The notes beneath the pieces were generated by a model. It was not told where the DNA came from, made no database searches, and worked only from the letters and a program-made list of their open reading frames with translations. Below, one piece after another: positions 42,444 to 51,145 of a stretch of 64,000 nucleotides of DNA (position 1 is the first letter of the stretch; the number at the start of each line of letters is the position of its first letter). The stretch is from Microbacterium oleivorans (GTDB lineage Bacteria; Actinomycetota; Actinomycetes; Actinomycetales; Microbacteriaceae): contig NZ_MAYO01000003.1 of assembly GCF_001691565.1 (NCBI RefSeq), positions 1,526,766 through 1,590,765 on the forward strand, given 5' to 3'. A program made the translations under genes and the position numbers.

Positions 42444-43621
42444 CGACCCGTCTCCGCGACGAAGGCGGGCGCGTCCGCCTCGAACGTGCGCGCGATGCGC
42501 GCGGAGTCGGCGTGGTCGATCTCGAACATCAGATTCTCGGCGGGTCCGTTCAGGTAGGTGCGGTTCGCATCGATCTGCAGGGTCACACCCGCCGCGAGGA
42601 CGGGATCGGCGAGGGATGCCGCCACGAGTGGCTTCGTGCGGGCGAGGGTCTTCCCGCTCTCGCCGTCGATCACGAGCACCTCGCCCTTCTCCGTGAGGGC
42701 GACGACGTGCTGGTCGGCGTCGTCGACCGCGGCGACGCGGGCGAGCGGCTCGCCGGCATCGATGCGGGTCCACGTGCGTTCGCGGGTGTCGAGCAGCCAG
42801 AACCCGTTTCCGCCGGAGAGGCCGGCGACGGTCGGCCGGCTCTCGCGCGCCGCGAACGACACGGCGCGGTCGGCGCCCGCGGGGTAGGGGATCCGCTCGA
42901 ACGTGGTGCCGTCGGCCTCCGTCACCGCCAGCACCGCGCCGTCGGCGCACCCGACGACGACGCCCACGTTCGTGGCGATCGAGCCGGCGGGGTCGTCGCA
43001 GGAGACGGTCTCGACCTCGGCGCCGGTCGCGTCGACGTGTCGGAGACCGTCGGCATCCGTCACCAGGGCACCCGTCGGGAGCGGGACGACCATGCCCGCG
43101 CCGGCCGGCACGTCGAGCCGGAAGCGCTCCTCGATGCGGCCCTTCTTGAGCGCGTCGAGGTCGAGGAGCACCGACTCTCCCCCGTCGAAGTACACGCCCG
43201 CGCCGAGGTCGCTCGCGACGACGGTCGGGTCGCCGTCGCCGGCGAGGTCGCCGAGGACGGCCGCGGGAGCCTCGTAGTAGTGGAAGTGGTCGACGTGGTT
43301 CCACGTCCAGACGCCGCTGTCGACGATCCCCACGCCGCCGTCCCGGCCCGCGTAGAGGAAGCGACCGTCCGTCTCGAGCGAGGTCGGCGGGGCGATCTCA
43401 CCGAGGGTCTCGTTCGTCTCGTCGAGCAGGTCGAGGTGGTGCACCTCACCGGCCGGGGTGACGCTCGTGAGGTGCAGCGCCGGCTCGGCGAGCTCGGTCG
43501 CGCCGGCGATGGCGCCGTGTCCGTCGCCGGACGGTTCGGGGGCGGACGCCGGCGTCGACTGGCAGCCGGCGAGGGTCAGGGCGAGGAGGGGTACGAGGGC
43601 GATAGGGACGCGGCGGTTCAT
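42440..43621 (-). CDS. AztD-like zinc metallochaperone lipoprotein (copy 1)
   Basis: Lipoprotein of 393 residues (LLALTLAGCQS, lipobox Cys near 20) with a predicted beta-propeller fold. It has GVWTWNHVDHFHYYEAPAAVL, a His-rich segment of the AztD type, and CDDPAGSIATNVGVVVGCADG, which parallels the cysteine region of the other copy. So both look like paralogues of the same chaperone. The two proteins share little simple identity by eye, so duplication is old or they have different tasks. The start overlaps the permease stop by 4 bp. Confidence 0.78.
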   Translation of the reverse strand: MNRRVPIALVPLLALTLAGCQSTPASAPEPSGDGHGAIAGATELAEPALHLTSVTPAGEVHHLDLLDETNETLGEIAPPTSLETDGRFLYAGRDGGVGIVDSGVWTWNHVDHFHYYEAPAAVLGDLAGDGDPTVVASDLGAGVYFDGGESVLLDLDALKKGRIEERFRLDVPAGAGMVVPLPTGALVTDADGLRHVDATGAEVETVSCDDPAGSIATNVGVVVGCADGAVLAVTEADGTTFERIPYPAGADRAVSFAARESRPTVAGLSGGNGFWLLDTRERTWTRIDAGEPLARVAAVDDADQHVVALTEKGEVLVIDGESGKTLARTKPLVAASLADPVLAAGVTLQIDANRTYLNGPAENLMFEIDHADSARIARTFEADAPAFVAETGR

Positions 43622-44463
43622 GCGGTCCTTTCGTCGAAGGTGGGGCGGGTGGGACGGATGAGAGCGCGGATGCCGGTGGACACCGCGCCCGAGCAGATAG
43701 CCGCGAAGGCGACGGTGGCGCCTGCGGCCGTGCCGAGGTGCCACGACAGGATCAGGCCGACGGCGACGGAGACCGTGCCGATGACCGCGGCGAGCGCCAT
43801 CGTCGGCACGATGCGGCGGGTCCACGCGCCGGCGGCGACGGCGGGGCCGAGGAGCATGCCGACGACGAGCAGCGATCCGACGGCCTGGTAGGCCGAGACG
43901 ACGGCGAGGGTCACGAGACCGACGAGAAGGATGTGCGCGAGGCGGGGCCGGAGACCGAGCAGCTGCGCCTGCCGCGGATCGACGGCGAGGGCGACGAAGG
44001 AGCGGTGGCCCGCGGCGGCGACAAGCAGGGTCACGGCCGCCGCGACGGCGAGGAGCACGAGGTCGCCCCGCTCGATCGCCAGGATGTCGCCGAAGAGGAT
44101 GGCCGAGGCATCCGTCGCGAAGCTGCGCGAGGCCGAGATGACGATGACGCCGAGCGAGAGGCTCGCGACGAAGAGGAGGCCGATGCTCGTGTCGGCCGAG
44201 AGCCGTCCGCGACGCTGGAGGGCACCGACGCCGACCGACATCGCGGCGGCGCTGACAGCGGCGCCGGCGACGGGCGGGACGCCGGTGAGGGTGGCGATCG
44301 CGATTCCGGGGAGCATGCCGTGAGCCATCGCCTCGCCGAGGAAGGCCATTCCTCGGAGGACGACCCAGGTGCCGACGACGGCGCAGACGACGGCGACGAG
44401 GGCGCCGCCGATGAGGGCGCGCTGGACGAAGGCGACGGCGAACGGATCGAGGAGGACGGACAC
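43618..44463 (-). CDS. aztB: Zinc ABC transporter permease (AztB-like)
   Basis: ABC-3 family membrane permease of 281 residues with eight or nine hydrophobic segments. Signature stretches are VVLRGMAFLGEAMAHGMLPGIA near the N-terminus (GEAMAHG is the ABC-3 motif), ASRSFATDASAILFGDIL, and SAYQAVGSLLVVGMLLGPAVAA. The GTG at 44463 is preceded 8 nt upstream by TACAGT (44472-44477, minus strand), so a leaderless start is plausible. A Zur-like box lies between this gene and divergent aztA. It is the first gene of the B-D-C-D operon. Confidence 0.9.
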   Translation of the reverse strand: MSVLLDPFAVAFVQRALIGGALVAVVCAVVGTWVVLRGMAFLGEAMAHGMLPGIAIATLTGVPPVAGAAVSAAAMSVGVGALQRRGRLSADTSIGLLFVASLSLGVIVISASRSFATDASAILFGDILAIERGDLVLLAVAAAVTLLVAAAGHRSFVALAVDPRQAQLLGLRPRLAHILLVGLVTLAVVSAYQAVGSLLVVGMLLGPAVAAGAWTRRIVPTMALAAVIGTVSVAVGLILSWHLGTAAGATVAFAAICSGAVSTGIRALIRPTRPTFDERTA

Positions 44464-44485
44464 GGTGCCCGACTGTACACGTAAT

Positions 44486-44500
44486 TGAGAACGGTTTTCA
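44486..44500. promoter_or_regulatory. Zur-like box between aztB and aztA
   Basis: TGAGAACGGTTTTCA is a 15-bp near-palindrome (one mismatched pair and the centre) resembling the TGAAAA-N-TTTTCA type Zur/Fur-family site of Actinobacteria. It is AT-rich in a GC-rich context and sits between the -10 regions of the two divergent zinc genes, so zinc-bound repressor would close both. Confidence 0.7.
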
Positions 44501-44517
44501 TTTGCAATACTGGACGG

Positions 44518-45219
44518 ATGCACAGCTCGGATCCGGTCATCCGCCTCCGCGACGTCCGCGTCGACGTCGAGGGGCACCGCGCCCTCGACGGCGTCGACCT
44601 GGACGTCGCCGCCGGCGCGCTGACGGCGGTCGTCGGGGCGAACGGGTCGGGCAAGTCGACGCTGGTTTCCGTACTCGCAGGGCTTCGCACGCCGACCGCA
44701 GGCTCGGTCGACATGCGCGAGGGGACGGCGATCGCGCTCGTCCCGCAGCACACCGCCGACAGCGCACGTCTGCCGCTGACGGTCACAGATCTCGTGTCGA
44801 TGGGTCGCTGGCGTGAGCGCGGCGCGTTCCGTCCGCTACGGCGGAGCGACCGGGCGACCGTCGCCGAGGCGATCGACGCGGTCGGGCTGACGCGGTTCGC
44901 GTCCCGTCCGCTCGGCGCCCTCTCGGGAGGCCAGCGTCAGCGGGCGTTCCTCGCACAGGCCCTCGCGCAGCATGCGGATCTTCTCCTTCTCGACGAGCCG
45001 ACGAGCGGTCTCGACGACGCGTCGCGGCGAGCCGCGGCATCCGCTCTGCGCGTCGCGACCGACCGCGGCGCGGCGGTCGTCGTGGTGACGCACGATCTCG
45101 GCGAGCTCGGAGACGTCGACGCCGTCGTGACGCTCGCGGCGGGTCGGATCGTGGATGCGCCGACCGCGCACGACACGCGGGCGCGGAGGGGGTGGAACGT
45201 GAGTAGCGTTGAGGGGTGA
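44518..45219 (+). CDS. aztA: Zinc ABC transporter ATP-binding protein (AztA-like)
   Basis: ABC ATPase of 233 residues. Walker A is [11 protein letters not shown] near residue 40, Q-loop LVPQHT, signature [15 protein letters not shown], Walker [14 protein letters not shown] and the H-loop VVVTHDLG. The encoded subunit drives AztB. ATG 44518 follows CAATAC (44505-44510) by 7 nt, consistent with leaderless expression. The gene is on the opposite strand from the rest of the azt cluster, across a Zur-like box, and its stop overlaps the pgi start. Confidence 0.92.
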   Translation: MHSSDPVIRLRDVRVDVEGHRALDGVDLDVAAGALTAVVGANGSGKSTLVSVLAGLRTPTAGSVDMREGTAIALVPQHTADSARLPLTVTDLVSMGRWRERGAFRPLRRSDRATVAEAIDAVGLTRFASRPLGALSGGQRQRAFLAQALAQHADLLLLDEPTSGLDDASRRAAASALRVATDRGAAVVVVTHDLGELGDVDAVVTLAAGRIVDAPTAHDTRARRGWNVSSVEG

Positions 45220-46898
45220 CCAACGCTCCGATCGATGCCACCACCACGTCCGCCTGGGCTGAACTCGAGTCGCTGAAAGCCGACTTCACCCCCGATCTGC
45301 GCGGCTGGTTCGCGGCAGACCCGGAGCGCGTCGCCAAACTGACGCACGACGTCGCAGACCTGCACGTCGACCTGTCGAAGAACCTCGTGACCGACGAGAT
45401 CGTCGCGGCCCTCGTGCGCCTCGCCGAGCAGGCCGGCGTCGCCGAGCGGTACGCCGCGATGCTCGCGGGCGAGCACATCAACACGACCGAGGACCGAGCC
45501 GTGCTGCATACGGCGCTCCGCCGTCCCACCGACGCGACGCCGAAGCTGACGGTCGACGGCCAGGATGTCGACGCCGATGTGCAGGGCGTGCTCGACGCGA
45601 TGGCCGAGTTCGCCGGCCGGGTGCGCAAGGGCGATTTCACCGGCATCACCGGCAAGAAGGTCGAGACGGTCGTCAACATCGGCATCGGCGGATCGGACCT
45701 CGGCCCCGTGATGATCTCGGCGGCGCTGGAGCCGTACGCGGATGCCGGCATCTCGGCGCGCTTCGTCTCGAACATCGACCCGTTCGACATCGCGTCGAAG
45801 ACGAAGGACCTCGACCCCGAGACGACGCTGTTCATCGTCGCGTCGAAGACGTTCACGACCCTCGAGACGCTGACGAACGCGCGTCTCGCCCGTGACTGGC
45901 TGTGGGAGGGGCTCGCGTCGGTGGGGGCGATCGACGGCAGCGACGAGCAGAAGAAGGATGCCGTCGCCCACCACTTCGTCGCCGTCTCCACCGCGCTCGA
46001 CAAGGTCGCTGAGTTCGGCATCGACACCGCGAACGCCTTCGGCTTCTGGGACTGGGTGGGCGGCCGGTACTCCGTGGACTCGGCCATCGGGCTGTCGCTC
46101 GTGATCGAGTTCGGGCCCGACACGTTCCGCGAGCTGCTCGCCGGCTTCCACGCCGTCGACGAGCATGTGCGGACGACGCCGCTGGCCGAGAACGTTCCGG
46201 TCCTGATGGGTCTGCTGAACGTCTGGTACACGAACTTCCTCGGCGCGCAGTCGCATGCGGTGCTGCCGTATGCACAGCAGCTGAGCCGGTTCGCCGCGTA
46301 CCTGCAGCAGCTGACGATGGAGTCGAACGGCAAGTCGGTGCGGTGGGACGGCTCCCCCGTGACGACCGACACCGGCGAGGTGTTCTGGGGTGAGCCCGGG
46401 ACGAACGGGCAGCACGCGTTCTACCAGTTGATCCACCAGGGCACGCGGCTGATCCCGGCGGACTTCATCGCGTTCGCGAACCCCGCCTACGCGCTGACGG
46501 ACGGCGACCGGGATGTGCACGGCCTGTTCCTCGCGAACTTCCTGGCGCAGACGAAGGCGCTGGCGTTCGGCAAGACGGCCGAGGAGGTCGAGGCCGAGGG
46601 CACGACCGGTGCGCTGGTCGCGGCACGGACGTTCCCTGGCAACCGTCCGACGACGTCGATCTTCGCGCCGTCGCTGACGCCGACGGTGCTGGGTCAGCTC
46701 GTCGCGCTCTACGAACACATCACGTTCACGCAGGGCGCGATCTGGGGCATCAACTCGTTCGATCAGTGGGGCGTCGAGCTCGGCAAGCAGCTCGCCATGC
46801 AGATCGCGCCTGCGATCGAGGGCGACGACGACGCGTTCGAGTCGCAGGATCCCTCGACCAAGTCGCTGCTGGAGTACTACCGCGACCACCGGGCCTGA
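45216..46898 (+). CDS. pgi: Glucose-6-phosphate isomerase
   Basis: Glycolytic isomerase of 560 residues interconverting glucose 6-phosphate and fructose 6-phosphate. [11 protein letters not shown] in the first half is the substrate-phosphate region and [15 protein letters not shown] carries the PGI signature. The C-terminal half shows [14 protein letters not shown], also characteristic. The length matches the bacterial long form. GTG 45216 overlaps the aztA stop by 4 bp (GTGA), so pgi may be read through from the zinc ATPase gene. Its own promoter would have to lie in aztA. Confidence 0.96.
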   Translation: MTNAPIDATTTSAWAELESLKADFTPDLRGWFAADPERVAKLTHDVADLHVDLSKNLVTDEIVAALVRLAEQAGVAERYAAMLAGEHINTTEDRAVLHTALRRPTDATPKLTVDGQDVDADVQGVLDAMAEFAGRVRKGDFTGITGKKVETVVNIGIGGSDLGPVMISAALEPYADAGISARFVSNIDPFDIASKTKDLDPETTLFIVASKTFTTLETLTNARLARDWLWEGLASVGAIDGSDEQKKDAVAHHFVAVSTALDKVAEFGIDTANAFGFWDWVGGRYSVDSAIGLSLVIEFGPDTFRELLAGFHAVDEHVRTTPLAENVPVLMGLLNVWYTNFLGAQSHAVLPYAQQLSRFAAYLQQLTMESNGKSVRWDGSPVTTDTGEVFWGEPGTNGQHAFYQLIHQGTRLIPADFIAFANPAYALTDGDRDVHGLFLANFLAQTKALAFGKTAEEVEAEGTTGALVAARTFPGNRPTTSIFAPSLTPTVLGQLVALYEHITFTQGAIWGINSFDQWGVELGKQLAMQIAPAIEGDDDAFESQDPSTKSLLEYYRDHRA

Positions 46899-46910
46899 AG
46901 CTCAGGCGTC

Positions 46911-47261
46911 GTGCGGCGCCTCGAGGTCGAGGTCGGCGGCTGGGAGCACGGCTGTTGTGGCCCTGAGCTCGTCCGGTTCACGAGGGTGGAATGGACGGTG
47001 ACCGTCGCGCCTGACGGCCGCCTCATCGAGACGCACCACGACCTCGAGGACCTCGACGTGACAACGGTGATCGGCACGATCGTCGATCTGGAGGCTCTAT
47101 CCGCCGGTGGATCCCGCGCCCGGATTGCGCGCGTACCCAGTGGGAGTGCGCTCGGCGGAATGGATGGAGCCGACCCGGGAGAAGTGGTCGAACTGAACAC
47201 GGATCGACCAGTCGATGTCTCGGAGAACCGCTTCATCGTGACGGTCGACGTCGCGGACTGA
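46911..47261 (+). CDS. Hypothetical protein (DUF6578-like)
   Basis: A 116-residue acidic protein starting RLEVEVGGWEHGCCGPELV after the initiator. The pair CCGP after WEHG recalls the DUF6578 group of actinobacterial proteins, but I cannot confirm this. The remainder is rich in strands (EWTVTVAPDGRLIE; RFIVTVDV) without motifs. GTG 46911 is the first start after the pgi stop, with a 12-bp gap; the composition fits a coding gene. No membrane segment. Function unknown. Confidence 0.6.
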   Translation: MRRLEVEVGGWEHGCCGPELVRFTRVEWTVTVAPDGRLIETHHDLEDLDVTTVIGTIVDLEALSAGGSRARIARVPSGSALGGMDGADPGEVVELNTDRPVDVSENRFIVTVDVAD

Positions 47262-47332
47262 GGTCGAGCCGCCACGGTGGGCGGCACCGTTCGCCGACCC
47301 TCTGCCTCTCGCTTCGGCACGTCCGCTGACCA

Positions 47333-48574
47333 CTAGAACGGTGGCGGTCCGGGCGGGTCGGTGGTGAAGTGCGGGATGCGTCGTTCGGGGTGGACGAGGT
47401 AGACCCGGCCTGCGGGTGAGGTCCATTCGAGCGCGCCGCCGGATTTCGCCTTCACCCGCCAGTCGGTGTGGTGCTTCAGGGTGTGGTGCCCTCGGCAGAG
47501 CGGGGCGAGGTTGTTGGCGGCGGTCTCGCCGCCGTGGTGCCAGTCGATGGTGTGGTCGAGGTCGCACCGGTCGGCGGGGATCCCGCATCCCGGGGCCATG
47601 CACCGGGCTGCCCGCCACGCGACGAGGCGGCGAAGGTCGGCGGGTGGTCGGTACTGTTCTCGTCCGACGGACAGGACGACCCCGGTTTCGGGGTGGGTGA
47701 GGACCCGCATCCATCCGGATGCCGCCCCGCAGAGTTCGCGTGCCCGGTCGAGGGGGATCGGCCCGACGCCCTCGACCTGCGCGGCCGGGCCGTCGCCGGT
47801 GAGCAGGGTGAACGCGGGAACGGTGACCGCCACTGTCGGGCGGATGCCGCGCGCGGTGTCAGGGAGGGATCCGGTCTCCCCGTCGATGAGCAGATCCCCG
47901 AACACGTCGGCTCGTTTCTGGTCGAGAGACCGCTCATCGCCGGGCGCGTCGAGGGTCTTCGCGATCGCGGTCAATCGTCCGTGGATCGCGTGCGCTTCCA
48001 CGGCGGGCAGATGCGCAGTCAGCCACGCCATCCCGTCCACACCGGCGTCGACGCGCACATGCCGGTGGGCGACGGCGGTGGCGTGCCGCTCGGTGATGGT
48101 CGCTTCCCGCTCCCGGTCGACGATCCGCTTCACCGTTCGCCGGAACGGGCCGGTCGGCATCTGCTCCGCCCGTTCGAGCACCTCGGACACGAGCTCATCG
48201 CGGACGATCTCGAGTTCGTCGAGGCCGTCGACGAGGATCGTCGCGTGCGTGTCGGTGATCCGCGCGCGACTCATCGCCTCCCACACCCGTGGGTACCGGT
48301 ACACGAGCGCCCGCCCGATCCCCATCAACCGCCCCGCGGCGTGCTCTGTGATCCGCAGCGCGGACGCCACTTCCAGGCGCACGGATCGTTCGACCAGGAC
48401 CGACGCCCCCTCATCCCGATTCGCGGCTCGGATCGCGTCATCCCACAGGTCCACGATGCACCGGTACCGTTGCGCCGCGTGGATGGTGGCCATGTCCGCG
48501 CTCATCACCACCCAATCCAGGGTCGTCGGGATCCCCTCGGGGACCTCTTCGACGAACGGGGATGGGCTGGACAT
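47333..48574 (-). CDS. DUF222 and HNH endonuclease domain protein (13E12-like)
   Basis: A 413-residue protein of the DUF222-HNH group often found in several copies in Actinobacteria. The DUF222 region (about 30-250) includes SVRLEVASALRITEHAAGRLM and MPTGPFRRTVKRIVD. The HNH nuclease is near the C-terminus: CMAPGCGIPADRCDLDHTIDW and LAPLCRGHHTLKHH, with zinc cysteines and the His-Asn-His core. Its function is unknown; links to mobile DNA or defence have been proposed for the family. There is no transposase or repeat beside it here. Confidence 0.9.
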   Translation of the reverse strand: MSSPSPFVEEVPEGIPTTLDWVVMSADMATIHAAQRYRCIVDLWDDAIRAANRDEGASVLVERSVRLEVASALRITEHAAGRLMGIGRALVYRYPRVWEAMSRARITDTHATILVDGLDELEIVRDELVSEVLERAEQMPTGPFRRTVKRIVDREREATITERHATAVAHRHVRVDAGVDGMAWLTAHLPAVEAHAIHGRLTAIAKTLDAPGDERSLDQKRADVFGDLLIDGETGSLPDTARGIRPTVAVTVPAFTLLTGDGPAAQVEGVGPIPLDRARELCGAASGWMRVLTHPETGVVLSVGREQYRPPADLRRLVAWRAARCMAPGCGIPADRCDLDHTIDWHHGGETAANNLAPLCRGHHTLKHHTDWRVKAKSGGALEWTSPAGRVYLVHPERRIPHFTTDPPGPPPF

Positions 48575-48667
48575 AGTCCCAGACTAGGAGGGGGTTCCGA
48601 CATCGCTTTCAGCGCGATACGGCCGCCGGCCCGACCGCGCTCCGACCTCACCCGGTAGCGTTCAGGC

Positions 48668-49300
48668 ATGCGCGGACGCAGACTGACCTGGACCATCGGC
48701 GGCGCCGGACTGATCGCCTGCGGGGTGGCGGGCATCCTGCTGAGCGTGACCCTGGGCACATCGTTGACCGACGTTCTCGCCTTCTCCGTCGACCTGCTCT
48801 GGGCGGCTGCGGTCCTCGTCTTCGCGATCGGCACCTCGTCGCACGACAGCGTCGTCGCTCGTCGCCCGCTCGGGATGATCACGCTCGCGCTCGTCGCCCT
48901 CTGCCCCCTCCTGGTGCGGGGCGTCGGCCTCTTCCAGAACCCGGACGACCCGACTCCCCTGATCCCGTGGGCGGTGACGACGTTCGTTCCACTCGCGCTC
49001 AGCCTCGTCGCCGTCGTGCAGATCGGTCGCGCGGGGGTGGTGTCGAAACGCTGGCGCTGGGCTCCTGCCGTGGCCCTCGGGGTTTCGCTCGCGTGCGATG
49101 GGCTCAGTGTGGTCGCCATCGCAGGGCCCGACCAGGCCACTGCCGTTCAGTTCGTCGGGCTCTCATCCGCGCTCGGCGTGATCGGCTTCCTCACCCGCAC
49201 ACTCGGACTCGGGATCGTCGCTCTCCTCGCCGTCGCGTCGGAGCGACCGGCCTCCGTCCCCGTCTACTCGTCGCCCTCGGAGCCCGCGCCGGGCTCCTGA
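48668..49300 (+). CDS. Hypothetical membrane protein
   Basis: A 210-residue protein with about six hydrophobic segments: residues about 8-28, 33-52, 63-82, 96-116, 128-150 and 160-186. No motif or family is recognised. The C-terminal tail EPAPGS is short. ATG 48668 follows TAGCGT (48656-48661) by 6 nt with no Shine-Dalgarno, so leaderless expression is likely. It is divergent from the DUF222-HNH gene with a 93-bp gap. Confidence 0.75.
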   Translation: MRGRRLTWTIGGAGLIACGVAGILLSVTLGTSLTDVLAFSVDLLWAAAVLVFAIGTSSHDSVVARRPLGMITLALVALCPLLVRGVGLFQNPDDPTPLIPWAVTTFVPLALSLVAVVQIGRAGVVSKRWRWAPAVALGVSLACDGLSVVAIAGPDQATAVQFVGLSSALGVIGFLTRTLGLGIVALLAVASERPASVPVYSSPSEPAPGS

Positions 49301-49351
49301 CCTGCGCCGCCCGCCGCCGCGCGGAGATCCTCGTTCCCGAGGACGTTCGGC

Positions 49352-49441
49352 GCGCGCAACCTCCGCCCGGACGCAGATCTCCGCTCGAACACAGAACTCC
49401 GCTCCAACGCAGATCTCCGCGCCGACGCAGACCCCTGCACC
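49352..49441. repeat. 18-bp tandem repeat, about five units
   Basis: Units of 18 bp related to GACGCAGATCTCCGCTCG follow one another from 49352: three well-matched copies at 49370, 49388 and 49406, flanked by degenerate copies at 49352 and 49424. It lies in a gap of 241 bp between the membrane protein and the VOC gene. The 18-bp period is a multiple of three, so it could be a degenerate coding repeat. Confidence 0.7.
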
Positions 49442-49541
49442 GGATCACACCTGAAACCACAGCGCGCGAACCGAGCCCGACCCTGGACAACCGCGGCCAC
49501 GAGCGCGACCCTGGTCGCACCCCCGGACGAAGGAGACGGCC

Positions 49542-49913
49542 ATGTTCCAGAACGACGGCCCGTACAGCGGATTCGCCGTCGACGACCTCGATGCGGCGCG
49601 AGCGTTCTACGCCGACACCCTCGGCCTCGACGTGTCGACGCTCGACAGCGGCTTCCTGCAGCTGAACCTCGCGTCGGGCGGCACGGTGCTCGTCTACGGC
49701 AAGCCGCACCACGAACCCGCGAGCTTCACGATCCTGAACTTCCCCGTCGACGACGTGGAGGCCGCTGTCGACGACCTCAATGCCAGAGGCGTCGAGACCG
49801 CGATCTACGACGACATGCCCACCGATTCGAAGGGCATCATGCGCGGTCACGGCCCGACCATCGCGTGGTTCCGCGATCCCGCAGGCAACGTCCTCGCCGT
49901 CCACGAGCGCTGA
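49542..49913 (+). CDS. VOC family (glyoxalase-like) protein
   Basis: A 123-residue vicinal-oxygen-chelate fold protein: YSGFAVDDLDAARAFYADTLGL is the first beta-alpha-beta-beta-beta module, and AWFRDPAGNVLAVHE ends the second, with Asp-Pro-Ala-Gly-Asn-Val the usual final motif. Possible metal residues are not conserved enough to name an enzyme. The start ATG 49542 is preceded by GAAGGAG with 8-nt spacing. Glyoxalase/bleomycin-resistance proteins are often stress or detoxification enzymes. Confidence 0.88.
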   Translation: MFQNDGPYSGFAVDDLDAARAFYADTLGLDVSTLDSGFLQLNLASGGTVLVYGKPHHEPASFTILNFPVDDVEAAVDDLNARGVETAIYDDMPTDSKGIMRGHGPTIAWFRDPAGNVLAVHER

Positions 49914-49916
49914 GGC

Positions 49917-50495
49917 TCAGGGCTCCCAGAACCCGACCGCGCAGAGCAGCCGCGTCTCGTCATCGGCATCCGCCGGCGGATCGATCGCGGGCGGGAACAC
50001 GCCCCACTGTCGCCACTCGTCGGCGTGCGGAACGACGTTCTCGTTCAGCCCCGCGATGAGCTCGGGCGACAAGTTGAACGGGATGCCGAGATGCTTCGCG
50101 ATCAGCCACGCCTGGAACGCGCGGTACGTCGCCAGATGCGCGAACCCCTCCTCGGCGGAGTAGTCGCCGTACTGGAAACGGAACGTCGTCGCCGCATCAC
50201 CCTCGCGCACGGCGGCCGTCGCCGTGTCGTTCAGGCGGTCGTACGACGCGATCGGATTGTCGCCGAGCAGGTCGGCGTTCCGGAATTCGTCGCCGTCGGC
50301 GAGCGACTTCCCTGCGAGCACGTCGGGAATCCAGGCCTCGTCGTACGCGTGCGCGAAGACGATGTCGCGGAAGGTGGGATCGGGAGTGGACGTCCACTCC
50401 TTCGGCGCCGGCTTCGACAGGTCGGCCGGGTCGATGCGATCGATGACGGAGCGCAATGCGGCATCCGCTTCGAGAAACAGTTCGTCGGTTCTCAT
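49917..50495 (-). CDS. DinB/maleylpyruvate isomerase-like four-helix protein
   Basis: A 192-residue protein that resembles the N-terminal domain of mycothiol-dependent maleylpyruvate isomerases and DinB-like metal enzymes: RTDELFLEADAALRSVIDR and FRDIVFAHAYDEAWIPDV with the conserved His-Ala; a second His in HLATYRAFQAWLIAKHLG. These residues may bind a metal. Mycothiol use fits an actinobacterium but is not shown by the sequence. The stop lies 4 bp from the convergent VOC gene stop. Confidence 0.7.
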   Translation of the reverse strand: MRTDELFLEADAALRSVIDRIDPADLSKPAPKEWTSTPDPTFRDIVFAHAYDEAWIPDVLAGKSLADGDEFRNADLLGDNPIASYDRLNDTATAAVREGDAATTFRFQYGDYSAEEGFAHLATYRAFQAWLIAKHLGIPFNLSPELIAGLNENVVPHADEWRQWGVFPPAIDPPADADDETRLLCAVGFWEP

Positions 50496-50526
50496 GGCGA
50501 CACCGTACGACCGGCCGCCGACACTG

Positions 50527-51078
50527 TCACGACCCGTGCACGTGAATGCGCTCGCCCGATGCGCTGAAGATGCTCACCACCTCGGCAGGGCCCTCGGCGG
50601 TGGCGCTGATGCTGTGCGGCAGGCGGGTGTCGAACTCCGCCGCCTCGCCCGCGCCGATCCGGTGCTCCGCACCGTCCAGCATCAGCCGGATCGTGCCGCT
50701 CAGCACGTAGAACCACTCGACCCCGTCGTGCACCTTCGGCGGCGGAGCAGCGGAGGCCGCGGCGTACCGGATCTTGTAGGTCTGCACCGGCGAGTGCTCG
50801 AGCGTCAGCGGTGCGACCACCATCCCGTGGCGGCGCTCGGTCGCACGGCGTACCCGCGGGTCGACGGGCTCCCCGCGCACGAGGTCGTCGAGACGCAGGT
50901 CGAGCACGGAGACGACCGGAAGCAGCAGTTCCAGGGATGCCTGCCGTCGCCCCGCCTCGAGCCGGGACAGCGTGCTGACCGACATTCCCGCCTTCTGCGC
51001 GAGGTCGGCCAGCGTCCAGCCGCGCTGCTGCCGCGCCGCGCGCAGCCGCGGCCCCACCCGGGTCAGATCCGTCGTCAT
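50527..51078 (-). CDS. XRE family regulator with cupin domain
   Basis: A 183-residue regulator. The N-terminal XRE helix-turn-helix (about 8-65) reads RLRAARQQRGWTLADLAQKA and SVSTLSRLEAGRRQASLEL. The C-terminal cupin (about 105-180) shows EWFYVLSGTIRLMLDGAEHRI and AAEFDTRLPHSISATAEG, the RmlC-type barrel, which usually senses a small molecule. I chose ATG 51078 over an upstream in-frame start because XRE proteins begin like this. It is divergent from a flavoprotein with a CPYC redox motif and probably controls it. Confidence 0.9.
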   Translation of the reverse strand: MTTDLTRVGPRLRAARQQRGWTLADLAQKAGMSVSTLSRLEAGRRQASLELLLPVVSVLDLRLDDLVRGEPVDPRVRRATERRHGMVVAPLTLEHSPVQTYKIRYAAASAAPPPKVHDGVEWFYVLSGTIRLMLDGAEHRIGAGEAAEFDTRLPHSISATAEGPAEVVSIFSASGERIHVHGS

Positions 51079-51087
51079 GACCTTGAT

Positions 51088-51104
51088 TTTGCCATTTCCG
51101 CAAA
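51088..51104. promoter_or_regulatory. Inverted repeat, possible XRE operator
   Basis: TTTGC (51088-51092) and GCAAA (51100-51104) flank 7 bp, 10 bp upstream of the XRE start and 42 bp from the flavoprotein start. It is an AT-rich island in a GC-rich gap and is suitably placed to control both divergent genes. Confidence 0.45.
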
Positions 51105-51145
51105 CCACGTTGCTGGATGAGCCCAGAACGAGGGACCGTGGAGTC

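Noticed and set aside
47333..48574. Homing endonuclease or intron-encoded HNH element
   Set aside because: The HNH protein is a typical DUF222 fusion with its own start and stop and interrupts no gene; no intron or intein boundary is visible.
49352..49441. Pentapeptide-repeat protein encoded by the tandem repeat
   Set aside because: The frame gives a six-residue period (ADLRSN), not five, has no start with a ribosome site, and hits stop codons nearby.
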